Assembly: GCA_035048495.1 (NCBI GenBank)
Contig: CM068546.1
Span: 33,870,674 to 33,934,673 of the forward strand
DNA: 64,000 nt
Direction: 5' to 3'
Source: Euptelea pleiosperma
Taxonomy: Eukaryota > Streptophyta > Magnoliopsida > Ranunculales > Eupteleaceae
Shown: piece after piece, positions 25,128 to 37,900 of the stretch
How positions within the stretch are numbered: position 1 is the stretch's first letter
Layout: each line of letters opens with the position of its first letter
Made by a program: the position numbers and the translations under genes
The notes under the pieces: generated by a model
The model's input: only the letters and a program-made list of their open reading frames with translations
Told to the model about the DNA's origin: nothing
Databases searched by the model: none

Positions 25128-28100
25128 TCATAATTTGAACTTCTTTTTGCGCTTTCCTGGCTTGGTAGTTTCAGGGCTTTCCACAATCTGCAGTGCAAAT
25201 AAAATGAGAACAAGACAAAGTAGAGATATATAAAGAAAAGAAATGTCGACTTGATAACTTGCTAACGCATGTGAGTGTCGATACAATGGAGTGTTCAAAA
25301 CCTGTCTTCACCCACTAACCAGCTTGCCTACCCAAAATGAAAATAAATAAATAAATAAAACCAAGCTCAAGCACAGAATGATACCTTCTGCCTTTTGCTT
25401 TTCTTTTTTTTCTTATGTTTCTTGGGCTTGACTACTTCTGTTTTATCTTGATTTTCTTCTTTCTCTTTGTCTCCTGAATCCTGCTACTTTTACAACCATA
25501 AGGAAAAAAGAAAAAAAAAATGGAAACATCTTGATGATTTTGCAGGAACTGATTAGATGAAATGTTGAATCAAAGCACCTCAGAGTCACAGAAGGAAGCA
25601 ACATGACGAACTACTCTTCCCGAATTTGAAGACCCACCTATAATAAAAGATAATCAGACACTAAATCTTCCATGTGATGGATTCTCCATTCAATGCAATA
25701 ACTATATTTCACTGAAAAGAGAATGTGCTCCCAAATCTTCTAAGTAAACATGATGCATAATAGAGACAAGCAGATCAACCAAGATGAGCAAAGATCTAGT
25801 GATGCTCGAGTAAGGACCTTAGAAATAACAGAATAACCCACCACATCAGATTACACCCTGTGAGAACAATTCTTTAACAAGCCCAAACAAATGAATCTCA
25901 AGGCTCCGTGTTTGTGCCAACCAAAATCAATATGCATTGAGAAAGAAAATGGAAAAACCAAACAAGAAAGACTTGACCTTCCAAAACAGATATTCTAGCC
26001 TGTAAAGATTGCTAATGCCAAAAAACGGATGAGGATAAATTAAATAGTGAAGAATCATTCGGGTATGAGGTAGACGGATTCTGAACTCCAAGAAACAGAA
26101 TCAAAACCCAGAAACCAGACCAAATCTGAAAGCATTCTCCATTCTCTGCACATGTTCCTTAAGCAATAATTTACCAAACTAGCTGAGCTCCGAGATCTTC
26201 TTCCAAAGCAATAATCCTGTTTTTAGTCCATATATACATATTGCTATCCTCTTTGATACAAGCTAATCACCATCTCAATCATTTATGAGATGAACATATT
26301 TATGATCTGATGTCAATGCCTCAGGCACATCCAACCAGAGTCGAGTTTAAGGGTTTCACCACGATTCCTCTCTATAATGTCTTCCCAAAAGGCTATATAA
26401 TCATTTTGCTCACGTAGGGCTGAAATAAGTGGTTTAGCAGCCCAAAAAAATTTTTGATGGGGTTTAAATGTGTTCAACAACCCATCTCTCTCTCTCTACA
26501 AAAAGCTCCTGACTCAACTTAATCTCTATATTTCTTACCCATATTTCGAAGATTCTGACTTCAGTAAGTTATTATTCTCTATATCTTCTTATATTTTCCT
26601 TCGTTCCTTTCTTAATTACAGACCTTTTTTCTATGTTTTCTAGCTAGTACCATCTTTTCTTTAAAATGTCTTCAACAAATATTAGTTGGATGATAAGTAG
26701 ATTGATGAACCCTGAATGGCAAGTGCGATTTGAAATGGAAGAGAAACTTAAATATAAACGTACACAACTGCATGTAGGTTAGCAGATATTAAGTGGATAA
26801 ATTAGAGGAATAGATCATAATAATAACAATACGGTCATGAGTCATACCGTCCACTAGAATAAGTCGCATAATAAATAGGCCAGTAAACATGATAGAGAAA
26901 CAGACTTGCATGCCTCCATAAATTGAAGGGTAAAACTTATAAAAAAAATTAAATAAAGTGTAGGGTAACCTAATATAAAGCGATTCTAGCATGAATTCTT
27001 CTTACAAGAGTCAAGACAAATGAAATCTAAATAAAAGGGAGAGCAGAAAAAGCAACAAGTGATTACTAGCTTTTACTGTATCTTTTGCATTTTTGACAGC
27101 CCGCTCAAGCAGAGCTGGATTTATAGAAGCCAATCCACCAGGCTCCTGGAGTTTTCTTTCAAGAAACTTTGCTAAAGCGGCAGCTTTGTTTGTTGCTACA
27201 GGTCCACCTGGGTGTGCAAGCCTAGACCACAAAGCATAATAAAGTGGCCAAAAGTGAGAATCAAAGGGAAAAAAAAACTAATGGTAATTTATTTTCATTA
27301 GTTTCAGACTGGTTAACTTTGATGTTAAGTACTTGAATGCATAATGTTGTCAACAATTTTTAGCTCAAATTTTTAACAATGTAAATTAAGAGGTTTGGTG
27401 TGCTTTCATTATGATTAGGTTTAAAATAAAGAATTTTAGGATTTTGGGAATTATAGCTTGGCTATAAGATTTTCAATAAGACCGAGATTGGATAATTGCG
27501 TGAAGCTTTCAACTTTGGATGGAGAGGGATTGATAATACAGACTTTTTAGTTTGATCCAGTCTTTAGAATGATAAAATTATTAGCATGACAGAAGAACTA
27601 TACAAATCCTAATTCTTAACCTCACTTCATGTTGTTAGTTCCACGTCTGAACTTTTAGTATATTAGATTTGTTATAATTTCCTATCTACGAAGTTTTATT
27701 AGAATGTAGATGGATTTTTGCAACTGTTATAACTTATAAGATCACTAGAGTACTCTTATCGGGAGGATAGCCAGAGAATGATCTATCATGGGTGCCAGAG
27801 AGGGTTATCTCTTCTCATCATGCGCAATCAGTATGTTTTGGGAAGCATTCAAAGTTGGCGGAGGCGATGGAAGCGAAAGCACCCTGACCAAGGCAATCTA
27901 TGAGCAAGGCGATGGGGTCTATGAACTTCAGGTTCGATGAATAATCCGAGAAGAAGGTCTAAATTGAAAGTATTAGTACAAGATAATCATCATCTGGGTA
28001 CCCAATCACTCAAAAAAAAAAAAAACATCTGGGTATGTCAAAATTTGATTTACAACTTCCCCAACCCCCGTGAAGATAAGTTATTCGCAATAATCATCAG

Positions 28101-28384
28101 CTGGGTATGGATAAATTACAACTTCCCCAAATTATTGAGAGGAGAAGCAATAGCTGATTTAGACCTTTCTATGATGCATATTATTTTTAAACAGAAACCC
28201 TAACAAAGAAAAGACCATTAGAATTTGAACTGAAATACAAAAACCCTAGAAAACGGTGTTGGACGACCAACCTAGGTTGCATGCGCGAGGGAGGCGGCGG
28301 TGCTGGCGGCAGAGGAGCAAATTTGCTTCCCCTCAACGCTCGTCGATCCTCCTCCGTCAAGCCCTCCGTCTCTCTCACCATCAT
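25128..28384 (-). CDS. conserved uncharacterised plant protein, 161 aa, with lysine-rich C terminus
   Basis: Five minus-strand exons splice in frame: 28272-28384, 27067-27221, 25579-25637, 25385-25483, 25128-25187 (stop TGA). The protein begins MMVRETEGLTEEDRRALRGS and then KFAPLPPAPPPPSRMQPRLA. A central block HPGGPVATNKAAALAKFLER with LASINPALLERAVKNAK follows, then SGSSNSGRVVRHVASFCDSE, an acidic-basic stretch and a strongly basic tail (KKHKKKKKSKRQK, KPGKRKKKFKL) that could act as a nuclear or nucleolar signal. Two adjacent ATGs (28384, 28381) both fit. I recall similar short plant proteins of unknown function but cannot name one. The C-terminal half is low complexity. Its 5' flank is a 7SL gene only 100 bp away. 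Confidence 0.82.
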
Positions 28385-28484
28385 CTCTCTCTCTCTCTCT
28401 AAACCTGTTAAAAAAAAAAAAAGACGAACGGCATGTGTTTGTCAAAACGCGTTAATAGATGACCAAGGTCATCATCATACACAC

Positions 28485-28489
28485 AAAAA
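28485..28489 (-). terminator. pol III T-run terminator of the 7SL gene
   Basis: Five consecutive T on the minus strand directly after GATCACC close the 7SL transcript. Confidence 0.85.
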
Positions 28490-28793
28490 GGTGATCGTTC
28501 GATCGAGATCGGCTCTTCGGGCGTTAGTGGGCCTGAGAAGCACCAGCTCGTTATCCTTCCACCGACGAGAGCGGGAGGTTGTCGCTGCTCTGTGAAACCA
28601 GCCTGACGCTGTGCCCTCCGCTCTAAGAACCACGCGACTCGAGCCTTCGCCCAAGCCACATGATCCAACTCCCGTCTTGGAATGGGCGAGCCAGCATGTT
28701 AGCCTATGCAGACCCTGCCTTGCGGAGCCAAACCGAAGTCCGATCACATTATTGCCCCAGCTTAGGTTACAAGCTCGCGCTACTGAGCTCGGC
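28485..28793 (-). ncRNA. 7SL (signal recognition particle) RNA gene
   Basis: The minus-strand transcript begins GCCGAGCTCAGTAGCGCGAG and continues with CTTGTAACC, as plant SRP RNAs do. The helix 6 hairpin reads GCATAGGCTAACATGC. The helix 8 region reads GTCAGGCTGG...CAGAGCAGCGACAACCTCCC, and the 3' Alu-side return strand reads GTGCTTCTCAGGCCCACTAA. It ends at a TTTTT run (28485-28489), so about 309 nt, the usual plant size. SRP RNA scaffolds the particle that targets nascent secretory proteins to the ER. A complete external pol III promoter stands upstream (TATA 28815-28824, USE 28849-28859), which a retrocopy would lack, so this is probably a real gene. Confidence 0.93.
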
Positions 28794-28814
28794 GATATGT
28801 AGACGCTTGAAGGT

Positions 28815-28824
28815 GTTATATAAA
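28815..28824 (-). promoter_or_regulatory. TATA box of the 7SL gene
   Basis: TTTATATAAC on the minus strand lies at about -22 to -31 from the 7SL start. It works with the USE 24 bp further upstream. Confidence 0.88.
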
Positions 28825-28848
28825 GTAATATGCTCTTCTTTCTCTCTC

Positions 28849-28859
28849 CGATGTGGGAC
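28849..28859 (-). promoter_or_regulatory. Upstream Sequence Element (USE) of the 7SL gene
   Basis: GTCCCACATCG on the minus strand exactly fits the plant snRNA USE consensus RTCCCACATCG. Its spacing of about 24 bp from the TATA box is the pol III type; pol II snRNA genes have about ten more bases. Confidence 0.92.
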
Positions 28860-31678
28860 TAAAACTAGAAGCCTCCCTTGGGTCTTTTGGGCTTGGGCTT
28901 TGAACTTTCAAAAGAAAGGTTAGATGTTAAATATAGTTTTAGAAATGAAGAACAAAAATATAAAGACACGTGACACGTAATTAGGGAATTGGGACCCAGC
29001 ATCCAACGGGGTTCCTTCTCAGATAGATAGAGAGAGAGGGAGAGAGAGATCATCTGGGTCACGATTTGTTAAAGAGTTGTGGGGTGTCAACTATATGCCC
29101 TTCGACTGATATGAGTACAGAAAATCGAAGGTTGTGAACATTTGGTGGGACCGATCAAATGGTGGTGCTGATCATTTGTATGTGTGCCACGTGTCATGAT
29201 ACTGTGCATATGGTGTAGCATAATAAACAGAGTGAGGAAATCACACGGCCTACATGTTGGATTCATGCATGGATGTGGGACACACAATTCGACAGGTCCC
29301 CACCAGTTGATCTGTTATATGCCGTCAATTAACCCTATCTGATGATCGTAACCATGTCGTGGGACCATGAGAGAATGAGTGCACTTTGTCATATCATTTT
29401 CGTATGTTGACAGCAAGACAATTCTAAGCATCAAATCACCATGATTTGTGGCCATGAGATCTTCAAAATTAGGCTAATCAAATCAATGATTTGATTAACA
29501 ACTCACTGAGGTGTATGGTACATTGGTACCGAATCCATTTTTGCTTAGTGCAGCACCTCTCCCCACTTGACACGTACACGTTGACGGCCTTGTTTTTAAT
29601 TTTTGTTATTTATTATTATCAAAATTGTTTGAAAACAAGGTTGCCAGGAGTACATGTCAAGTAGGGAGGCGCTGATCAGCATCAGCCCTAAGCAAAAATG
29701 AACCCATTGGTACCTGTCCCAAATATGTAATGTTGTCAATGGATCAGATCACCCTGATGATCCGATCGGATAACATCAAGTCTGAATTTGTGCATCAATA
29801 TCCGATAAGATATCAGATTGGTTCCAGATCGACCTTGATTCGATCCAGAGTTAACATAAATCTAGCCATTGGATTTGTTATAATGCATGTATAATATATT
29901 TTTGAGTATAATTTTTTAAAAACTTATAAACCCGCCTATTATTTGTGTAGGAGGATGGCCACAGATTCCTGCTTTTCCGAGGGGGAAAGTTCTATGGAGG
30001 CTAGTACCTTTCGCGGTTCTGTGGGAGCATCTGGTTAGAAAGAAATAGAAGAAGTCTTTAAAGGAAAGGAAAGTTCACACTCTATTTAGTATCTAAGGCT
30101 CTCATTTACCTTTGGAGGAGCATCCTCCCCCAAAACGAAGGGTATCTTCTTCGCGGATATGGTTTCTAGATTTGAGACACTTATGGGTAGTGGGTAGATC
30201 GATTTAGAGTTTTTTTTTTGTTTTGGCGGTTTCAGTAGCCTTGTGTACTTTTCAAGATCACCTCAATTTCTTACATGACGTATTATGATATGGATTTTTA
30301 CACGGCTTTGCGAGGCCGATCGACATGGAGATTAGTCAAGGGCTAATTTTTGGTAAAGATGATCTCCTCATTATACAGATCGTCCTAAGCAAACATCAAC
30401 CAAATTCTAAATGGATTACTAAGTTAAAGAATTCTGGACCGTCCCCATTTCACCATTAACTTAATTATAGGTCACCACTCACACCTATATAAAGGCCTCC
30501 TGGGAAAGAATTCCCAATCAACCATCGTATAGGCATTGTGGGCGAGGTAGACTTAGGGTTTGTCATTAACAACTTTAAGGTGAGAAGAACAGATCCATAT
30601 TTTTTTTTTTTAGTTAAGTTTGTTTTTAAAAGAGATCAGTAACTCGGTGAAGGCGGGTTTTGAACCCAGGTCTATGGTATCATCACCTGCAAACTTTACC
30701 ATCGAGATTGTCCACATCCATGGTATCATCACCCGCATTCCCTCAACGAACAAATCCATGTTAAAGTGATCATTGTTTCATTTGTGTATCGTACTGTAAT
30801 TTTGGTCTAATCTGGCCTTTTTCCTGTTTCCTCTCTGATTTTTGTAGACTAGACTTGTAAACCAATAGAATTGCATCATTTTGAAAATATATATACATAT
30901 ATTGGTCAGAACTGAGAGACAATAAATTTAAAAAAAAAAAATTGGGTATAAATTATAAGTTTTGGAATTGAGTGATTTTTTTGCGAGGATGGTCTCTATG
31001 GTAAAAATTCAAATCATTTTGACATTCGTAGATTGGTTTAGAAGTTGAAGAAATATGGACTGTCTATTTTTACTGTTAACTTGAACACGGCACTTGATCG
31101 GGTTTGACATTTCAGAATGGGCTAATTTTTTGCAGGGGTGATCTATATGGTTAGGAGATCATCCTCACCAAAAATCAGCCATTGATTCATTCCATGTGGG
31201 TATGCTAAAATTGTGTGGGATACATTGACTCATGCTGAATGTGGTGGCCGGCATGCAAATGAGTTAAGGGCTAATTTTTGGAGATGATATCCTTCTCAAC
31301 ATGGATATCAAACCTAACAAAAAATCAGCTCATTCCAACATTTGTAGCCTAGTGAATAGTAGATTGCATGTTAGAAGAATTTTGGACCATCCATTTTTCA
31401 CCGATAAATTTAGGTCCATATTTGATATGGTTAGAAGTCCTAAAAATTATTTGTGAGAAGTATATGGTCCTAAAAATTATTATTTGATCACAAAAAAATC
31501 CGCATGTGGGCCCCACATCCATTAGTCATTTATTAGTAAGAATAACATGTGTGTGTGCTGCATGCGAGTTTCTTAAAATGAATGTCTTTGCTGGTTCTTG
31601 GAATCAGTCAACAGTAGCAATAAGCAATCAATTCAACCAACCAGGCTTCTCGTACTCATCAAAATGCATTCTCGACCA
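28860..31678. other. intergenic region upstream of the 7SL gene, repeat debris
   Basis: No gene was recognised. It includes a foldback at 29522-29715 and several degenerate copies of a family with GGGCTAATTTTTGG and ACCAAAAATCAGC motifs (about 30340, 31125, 31270), also seen at 58130-58290. A GGTTTTGAACCC stretch near 30655 resembles a pol III B box of a degraded SINE. Confidence 0.5.
29522..29715. mobile_element. foldback MITE with about 85-bp arms
   Basis: The left arm (GGTACC, CATTTTTGCTTAG, CCACTTGACACGTAC, CCTTGTTTTT) matches the inverse of the right arm (GGTACC, CATTTTTGCTTAG, CTACTTGACATGTAC, CCTTGTTTTC) almost throughout, with a short AT-rich loop near 29605. No clear target duplication. 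Confidence 0.65.
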
Positions 31679-31686
31679 GTTCAAAC

Positions 31687-32089
31687 CAAGGTTTAAAGGA
31701 GGCCGTTTTAACGGTTAAACGGACTGGGGGCGTTACCGTTTAAACCGTTTAAACAGTCATTAAAACGGATTGAAACGGTCAGGGGCAAAAATGGAAAAAA
31801 AAAATGAAATTTAACGGTTTTAACAATTTTAATGGAAAAAGTGGCACTGAAATTCAAATTTTGATATTTTAAAATTTAAAAAAAAAAAAAAAAAAACAGA
31901 ATTAAACAGTTTCAACGGCCGTTTTTTTACAAAATTTTTCAAAATTAAACGGCTGTTTAAACGATTTTAACGGCTGTTTTTTTTCAAAACCTATAAAATG
32001 TGTTTAAACGGTTTTAACGGAAACGGGCTTGGGGCATTACCGTTTAAACGGCCGTTAAAACCGTTTAAACGGGCATTTTTAAAACAATG
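31687..32089. mobile_element. hAT-type MITE rich in CGTTTAAAC, 8-bp TSD
   Basis: The element starts CAAGGTTTAAAG and ends TTTTTAAAACAATG. It is flanked by the 8-bp direct repeat GTTCAAAC at 31679-31686 and 32090-32097, which is the hAT target length. The interior is a dense array of GTTTAAACGG, CGTTTTAACGG and CCGTTTAAAC motifs in both orientations, able to form strong secondary structure. No coding capacity. Confidence 0.8.
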
Positions 32090-32775
32090 GTTCAAACTTC
32101 AAACCACCAGTCGAGCTATTTTTTTGGGCTCCCTTTTTTATTTATCCTCCAGTCACCAATCACCATCATATCTTGCTTTAAAGCATTACTCGCCATGTGC
32201 ATTAAAAGATTTTTACCCCTATTAATTCGAGTTCAGATTTGGACTTCTATAGGGCTCAAACATCACCTGGAATATGAGTTTCCCGGGTGGCAGCAATAAC
32301 CTTAACCACCACAACTTCGCAGGTCAATCAGTCTTCCAGCAGGACACCAGCATCGCCCGATTCTTCTTGTAGTAGCTGTCGGTGAACTATGAGAGGGTCC
32401 ACGTTCTTTACAAACATGTCACGGCTATATTAGCAGCACAATAGAGTTCATAATAATTACCTAATAATTAGGATGAGGGCAGGATGAAAAGACGGGGGAG
32501 TGAAAAAGAGAAAAAAAATCGAATCATCTCTCAATTTACAGACCTCTTTCTTTCTTTAGCCATATATCCTAAAAAGACCAGGCTCTGAAACATGAGGTCC
32601 ATCCAATCAAAGACTCAGAAAGAACAAATGAGATCATCCATTGACCATGAAAGCCAGTGGGGAATGCAAAGGAGGGAGGGGGCAGGCGATCAAGTGCCAC
32701 CAAAAACCTGTGGGTGGGGTTCTCCGAAGCCACCACACCAACCCCTTCTAACAAATTCGCCGTCGATGCTTCGAA

Positions 32776-34878
32776 CTACCCAAGCAAGAACCTGAACACA
32801 TCGCTCAACGAAACAATGCCTTCTACACGCTTGCTGCCGGCCTCCACAATGACAAGCCGCCTCACCCCTGAAAACCCAAGTGGAGGGGAACTTGGTGAAG
32901 AAAAATATATCTAGTAAATAGCTCAATCAAGCTACACTAATTCTACAAGCAAAAAAAAAAAAGTTACCTGGATTTGCCAATCGCTCCATCACTTTGTGCA
33001 AGGGATCAGAACGCAAACACATCTGCCATCTCTGTCCGTTAACGAAGCCATAAGGAGAATTTGCCTCTTGGCCCAACTGCAACGCCTATAAGTTGACAAG
33101 GCAAAGAGGCAGATTGAGGTCTCAGAGGTGTTGACAGTCAAGCATAACATATCTTTATCATCTCATGTGCACTTCTATTAGTATTAAAGATAAGGTGAGC
33201 AATTAAGTTTGACCTCGTGGCTTTTTTTTTTCTTCGATCGGTGAAGTTAAAAATGGTTTTGCAACGATTGAGATTTCATTGAATGTTCCAAAAACTTAGC
33301 ATAACCACAACGTATGAACTAATCAAACCTTTTTTGGCACTATAGCAAACCAAAAACTAATCTTGCGATGGCTGGATCAACACTTTTACTCTTTTTAAAT
33401 TGATTTTAATGAGCATAATAACAGATATTATTTGATCACATTATAGAGAGAAGATGTGTAGCCGCTGGCAAATAGTTGAGATAACGCATTGGCGATGACA
33501 ACGACGATGGTAGTAAGGAATGACCAACCAAATAGACTTCCTATTTAAGGACCTACCAAATAGGTTTCCGCCATTGGATAACCATGTACAATTGCACTTT
33601 GAACTCAAAAGAGTTCATGCTTCCCTAACATTCTAAACAAGCATCAAGAAGCAATTCATGGTTTGACGGGTTCAGGACCAAGAGAAAAATATAACCATAA
33701 AAAAAAGTGCAAGACAATTTGAAATAGCTCTGGCACAGAGCTGTGAATTAACAGCACCACAAAACAAGTGTTCATCATAAGTCCGTCCTATGTTATTAAT
33801 GTCATTTATAATGCCTAACGAACTAAAAGAAAGGAATTAGAGTATCTCTTTTAATGTGAACAGAAATGGCAGGCCAAGATACCCTTTCATCTCCAAGAGC
33901 ACTCAGCTTCTCCTCTAATTGGGTCACACTCTTCTTCATTGAGTCGCTAAATAAAATCAAGTGTTAGCAATCCTCTTCCATCACATTCTCCATCCAATTA
34001 TTTTCCATGCATTTGCATATTAAGATCACTGCATTATTTATATGCTGGACCTCTTTTCTTCTACATTATTTTGTACTTAGCTTGCATGTTCATAGACAGA
34101 TGATGCAAAATGCCGCCCAAGAAGCTCTGGAAATCACTATTTTCTCCGGAAATCACTGGATGCTAGGTAAGTCCGATAGCAGATGCAAAGCATAACTCTA
34201 AAACATGGCACATATTGCAATTATCCGGCTTAACCTCTTTCCATAACCACCAACAGCCATAAAAAATGAGACAACCTCAATGGATGCTCAGGCATCACCT
34301 ACCTGTTCTATGGTGCTTTCAAGAATGTTCATTAAGAAGCAACATTTTCTAGAAAATGAAGACAATATTCACACCAAACGATGGTATAGAACAGCCATTT
34401 GCCTCTCAAGAATAGGGGAAAAAGTATGCTGTTTTGGGACTCCAAAAACACCCAAGTTGCAAATTTGCTATGTAACCCCATTAAGGTACCAGTCAATCTC
34501 TGAGATGAAAATTGAGCTCACATGATGGTTAAATCCTAGTTGTAAGAAGCGGGAGCCAGAGCAGGTGTAGGAGCAGGAAGCGCTTGTTGTTAACAAGTTT
34601 TATGTTCTCTATTTAAGAAAGTGGGAGTGGGAGCAAGATTCCGAAGCTGGTGCAGGCACAGCACCTAAGGAGAAGGTTTGTGCAACTATTACCTCGAAGC
34701 ATCAGAAAGTGAATCCCCCAAAATAACGTGATAACATGGTTCCCCAGCTGATAGATGCTCTAAAGCATGTCCCTCTTGGTAAACTAGAGGGTAAACTATA
34801 TTTATATTCTTTCATGACTCATCGGATGGACTAGAGTAGAGACAACTAGTTCGACGCCTTTTCTTACAGCTCTTCTTT

Positions 34879-34910
<32 letters not shown>

Positions 34911-37900
34911 AATCCAACTTACATGACATCAGAGCACCTCATCCAATACAGTTAGGGTCTCATTTTCTTCCCCCCCTCTTGCTCTTTCTTTTCCTTCTTA
35001 TTTTCTTTTCATCCTTGTAGTGAGAAACAATAACCTAGGGACAGATCGTGAAACCCTAGGCGTATTAATGTCTTTAAACAATTAAATATGTAATATATTG
35101 TGTGGGTCGACTAGTATAGAGACAACTAGTTCGACTCAGTTTCTCTCAACTCTTCTTCTTTTCTCTCTCTCTCTAAACCCTAATCCAACTTACACAGCAC
35201 AAACCGGTTTTGGGATAACAGACAGATAGTTGAACCGGTCGATCAATCGAGGGAAATCATTGTTGCAGGAGCACTTGACCAGAGTCTATTTTGGGAGAGG
35301 GATAGAATACAGATAGTCCGGACAAGAAGGTTTGTAATTGCCTGAGGAAGAAGGGGAAGACAAGAATGGTGGTTCATTGTTCGACACGAAATAACTTCAC
35401 CAATACTTCTTGCTGTATCAGAAATGCACTGTTTCTTATTAGCACTTACACTGCCTGGTAGTGATTTACCTATTCATTATGAATCTAGTGATAGGTCATG
35501 AATCATGATACAAGAAAAATACATTTCTTCGTCTTTATTCTTAAGACATTTATAGCCTACCGAAATCTACCCACATACATTAATCGATTTGTCAGATGAA
35601 CTAATAGAGACACTTACAGACAATTACGCTCAAGGAAAAAAAAATTGTAGCAGTTACCTGTTGAATACTCATTTCATCAAGGTGAATATGCGCATACGCT
35701 CTGTCTTTAGCCAAAGCTGTGATATCACTGTCAAAGAAATAATGAACAAAATATTGCCTTTCAATACAGAAAACTGAAAAATCAATTCTAGAATCTAGTT
35801 GCATAAACAAGCACCATTTACTAAAGAACTTTCAGACAGTAGCAGGACACAAGATTACCTTCGAGAATATATATCCAGTAATGAGTCATTATCATCAACT
35901 ATTGGAATTGAACTAACTTGAGCTGCAAAGCCAGACAGTGTAATAGCATAAGTAGAGCAGAAGCATAAGTAGTCTGATAAAGAAGTTTTACTGACAGTAC
36001 TCTGCCAAAACAATCATATTCCCACTCCCCATTCTCAATTAATATTCAAGATTTACCAATGTAAAAAGAAAGTTTTCTTTCACTCTTCCAAGGTAAATAT
36101 GTACAAAACAGAACATATTTTACAAGAAATCCTAGAAGCATGATTTGTTATGCTCGGTAACCTAATAGACACAAGACTTGAACGAAAGATAAAGACTAAA
36201 GTACCCCTAGATGTTAATGTATCCAACCCAGAATAATAACCGAACAAAAACATTACAACTGAATTATAAAATAGAAATGCCAACTCAGAAAAATCTACAG
36301 TACTTCGATAACCTTATTTAACTTTGCAGTCGTCTCTAAATTCCCTCTAAAACTAATCATTAATATCAATCATGCCTCTTCACCCATAAAAAGCTTGAAG
36401 CTCTCTTTCTCAAAACTTTATCTAAATAGATCTACAATTTGTTTGTTCCAAAGATTAGGGGTTCATATAAGCATTCCAATGGCCTTCAGATTAACAAAGT
36501 AAAAAATTTACTACCATGTTCTATGTTGTGAAAAAACAGATTTTATGTGGTTTTAATAATTATTTTAACTATGGCAGAACATATTTAGGACACTTGATGG
36601 TGGAAGTTCAGTTACTGAATTTGACCTCCCAACATCCTGGGGCAACATGAATATGACGTCTAGGAGTGGAGCACAACAGTTCCATGGACTACACAACAGA
36701 ACTAAGAAGATCATGCTCGAACCACCTCTGAAGTATTACAGCAGAGATTTATGAAGCTTCTAGCCCTGGCCCAAGAGAATGAAAAACCCCAATGGTTTAA
36801 GTTGACTACTGAATGACAAAGGTGCTTCATATCAACTGAACATCCTTTAATGAGATCTATCTAGTCACAGATCCTCTGTGTAAGAACAGAGAGAATATGC
36901 CTCTTCATATTAATAGAGAATATTGTCAACACATCCTAAGCAGAGTCGATGAACCAAGAAACGGGGAGGGAGACTCCATCACTTCCACTCATGATAACTA
37001 TATATTAGGCAAAGTTACCCTTCTGAAGACAAATAACCTAAACAAATGGTAGCAGAACTCGAAGCGAGGCACCAAGAGCCAACTGATTAAAAGGAGCGTG
37101 ATGAAAAGACATGGGTTTGTAAGACATCAAAGAAAATCATAGTTTCAACGTTCAAGAACTTCGCAAGTTAAGAACTAGAGCCCATAAGTAATAGAAAGTC
37201 AGAAACAAGAAATCCACCTTGAAGTAACAAAGATAAGGCAGCGCTAAGAGATGCATTTGGTCTCAACATTGCTAATGGCCGTCCATTTGATTCCCCAATA
37301 TTTGGAACCCATGTGCCCAAAGGAATTGAACAAATTGGTTGTTGAAGGATAGGCAAGGAGTTAGAAGAATGTCTAAAATGCCTGCAAAGACCTGGAAATT
37401 ACGTCAATTTGTTAGTAATAGATCATGTGCCTAAGATTAGTAATTTAGTATACAAAGAATAAAGCTTACATTTCAGTATTCCCGACAGGGAAGCAATATG
37501 TAGTAGCTGTGGAAATAAACCATCCTGCGAAGAAGAATGGATAATTGGAACTGTAGCCACCTCGTTTTGCAAAAGTTTTAAGGCAACATCTTTCAAAGAA
37601 TCAGATGGCCCAGCCTGCACATAATAAACACTAAGGTCAAAGGACAAGAAAGAGAAAATTATACCCTCTCTATGTTAGAATACATGGCATAGATCAAACA
37701 TTAAAACACGTGGAAAAAGCTGAGGAAATTCAGCTTCATAGAAAATACAACAAATAACCACTCAAACATTTCATAATTACTTGACCTGCTCTTCAGTGAA
37801 TACAGCCTCTAAATAATCAATTAATCATAACCTAAAGCCCTTCGAATATGAAGGAGGCATGGATATTAAAGTTATAAAATAAGACTTTAAACATTGAACC

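Noticed and set aside
28475..28747. Long open frames over the 7SL gene on both strands
   Set aside because: They are by-products of the GC-rich structured RNA. The landmarks and promoter fit 7SL, not a protein.
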